Part shown: positions 62,583 through 64,000 of the stretch, one piece after another
Position numbering within the stretch: the stretch's first letter is position 1
Layout of the letters: every line of letters starts with the position of its first letter
Assembly: GCF_001552215.1 (NCBI RefSeq)
Contig: NZ_BCQT01000004.1
Coordinates: 310,001-374,000 of the forward strand
Direction of reading: 5' to 3'
From: Actinomadura macra NBRC 14102
GTDB taxonomy: Bacteria > Actinomycetota > Actinomycetes > Streptosporangiales > Streptosporangiaceae
Length of the DNA stretch: 64,000 nucleotides
The notes under the pieces: generated by a model
What the model was told of the DNA's origin: nothing
Database searches by the model: none
Seen by the model: only the letters and a program-made list of their open reading frames with translations
Position numbers and translations under genes: made by a program

Positions 62583-62598
62583 GCTGCTACGGGCCTGG

Positions 62599-64000
<1,402 letters not shown>

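Larger units (their letters stand above)
62238..62598. other. Regulatory and repeat-bearing region between the kinase gene and rho
   Basis: A gene-free stretch of 361 bases. It contains, from left to right, the kinase leader, a TGGGGTTAGCCCCA palindrome (62326-62339), structured repeat copy C (62353-62477) and the rho terminator (62547-62582). Each is listed separately. Confidence 0.7.

Overview
This 64 kb window is a high-GC actinobacterial chromosome segment, most likely from Actinomadura or a relative in the Thermomonosporaceae/Streptosporangiales. The evidence is the pervasive GC-rich third positions and GTG starts, and marker families such as NucS, DUF3039, a Scy/FilP-type coiled-coil cytoskeletal protein, an F420-type luciferase-like oxidoreductase and a Rho with an Arg/Gly-rich insertion. 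The order thiolase, mce, Scy-like, nucS, pduO, DUF2550, the atp operon, the wecA-like gene, tsaC, prmC, prfA, rpmE, rho matches from memory the core region of Streptomyces coelicolor around scy/filP, atp and rho, so the backbone is conserved core chromosome. No tRNA, rRNA, CRISPR array, transposase or prophage gene was seen.

Layout. 0.3-5.3 kb: YqgE and DUF3039, a sortase-type surface protein, malic enzyme, a cytidylate-kinase-like protein and a thioredoxin-TPR chaperone. 5.5-9 kb: an accessory ABC pair with a degenerate ATPase, then DUF3817 and DUF4230 membrane proteins. 9.1-14.1 kb: thiolase and methylmalonyl-CoA epimerase (acyl-CoA metabolism), the Scy-like filament protein and an AI-2E-type exporter. 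14-28.4 kb: hydrolases, a two-domain 3-hydroxyacyl-CoA dehydrogenase, LLM oxidoreductase, NucS mismatch endonuclease, an M50 protease, a TetR/NmrA divergent pair, aldehyde dehydrogenase, GMC oxidoreductase, cobalamin adenosyltransferase and a DUF4097 lipoprotein. 28.4-34.7 kb: replicative DnaE, a LysR regulator and a secreted M28 peptidase. 34.8-43.3 kb: DUF2550 and the full ATP synthase operon atpI-Z-B-E-F-H-A-G-D-C on the minus strand. 43.6-44.8 kb: the WecA/TagO-like initiating glycosyltransferase.

44.9-56.5 kb is an accessory block between the wecA-like gene and tsaC. It holds a DUF2207 protein, a duplicated orphan histidine kinase, two tandem paralogous secreted proteins, an ECF sigma factor with a membrane-anchored partner, a four-gene operon (small secreted protein, stable hairpin, ABC ATPase, FtsX-type permease, SARP/BTAD regulator) and a PadR/HAAS-type pair. 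The four-gene operon has the layout of a secreted peptide or bacteriocin-like locus and is the best candidate for an undescribed system. 56.6-64 kb returns to core genes: tsaC, prmC, prfA, rpmE, a NarL-type two-component system and rho, which is cut by the window edge.

Several non-coding signals link distant genes. A TGGGGCTAACCCCA palindrome lies about 90 bp before both the two-component kinase and the DUF4097 lipoprotein gene. CTTAG/CTAAG arrays precede two paralogous mini-protein genes. A structured repeat of about 135 bp occurs three times, with compensatory changes in its stems. A GC-rich palindromic repeat appears once between genes and once inside atpH.
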